DNA of 13,354 bases, taken from assembly GCA_023445495.1 (NCBI GenBank), contig JAEXLC010000273.1, positions 1-13,354 of the forward strand, in the 5' to 3' direction. A model generated the notes under the pieces. That model was not told where the DNA came from, made no database searches, and was given only the letters and a program-made list of their open reading frames with translations. The DNA comes from Pseudomonadota bacterium. Lineage in GTDB: Bacteria; Pseudomonadota; Alphaproteobacteria; Sphingomonadales; Sphingomonadaceae. The first letter of the stretch is position 1; each line of letters starts with the position of its first letter. This document shows, in pieces, positions 13,353-13,354 of the stretch. The translations under genes and the position numbers were made by a program.

Positions 13353-13354
13353 GA

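Noticed and set aside
1..13354. Defence system, prophage, insertion sequence, CRISPR array or biosynthetic cluster
   Set aside because: Every sizeable gene belongs to a known housekeeping or envelope family. I saw no transposase, integrase, nuclease pair, direct-repeat array or att-like duplication. The only dispersed repeats are the short palindromic elements.

Overview
This is high-GC DNA from an alphaproteobacterium, most likely a sphingomonad (Sphingomonas or a close relative). The evidence is a DUF1153/SciP cell-cycle regulator, a GGAAC-type stress promoter candidate, a STAS-MlaE/MlaF/MlaD/lipoprotein operon, and CCCGGC...GCCGGG palindromic repeats of a kind I associate with sphingomonad genomes. 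Most of the window is ordinary chromosomal housekeeping and envelope biology. I see no tRNA, rRNA, CRISPR array, transposase, phage gene or integration site.

Layout. Positions 1-168 (minus) hold the N-terminus of the tRNA thiolase MnmA, cut by the window edge. Diverging from it are a probable small GTG-start protein (317-544) and SciP (651-950), followed by a strong terminator. Positions 1131-2552 hold two 86-residue GlsB/YeaQ-type membrane proteins on opposite strands, flanking a secreted SIMPL (DUF541) protein. A bidirectional terminator separates the plus-strand gene from the two minus-strand genes. After a 238-base intergenic region, 2791-8453 reads rightward: an RND periplasmic adaptor, an RND inner-membrane pump and a DUF445 membrane protein. 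No outer-membrane channel or regulator gene is present.

A double inverted repeat (8460-8542) lies between convergent genes. It is followed on the minus strand by a PNPOx-like FMN-fold protein (8565-9011) and an HAD-IB phosphatase (9061-9732). Divergent from these, 9794-13303 is a tightly packed Mla-type lipid transport operon: STAS-fused permease, ATPase, MCE protein and lipoprotein, with junctions overlapping or separated by 8 bases. A second copy of the palindromic repeat closes the window.

How the genes fit together. The Mla-like operon should move phospholipids between the inner and outer membranes. The RND pump exports small molecules or envelope components. The GlsB/SIMPL cluster looks like an envelope stress module. 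The HAD-IB phosphatase beside the Mla operon could be lipid-related, but that is inference. I did not find a clearly undescribed system. The best leads are the GlsB-SIMPL-GlsB cluster with its stress-type promoter and 5'UTR hairpin, the small GTG-start gene, and the covarying palindromic repeat.
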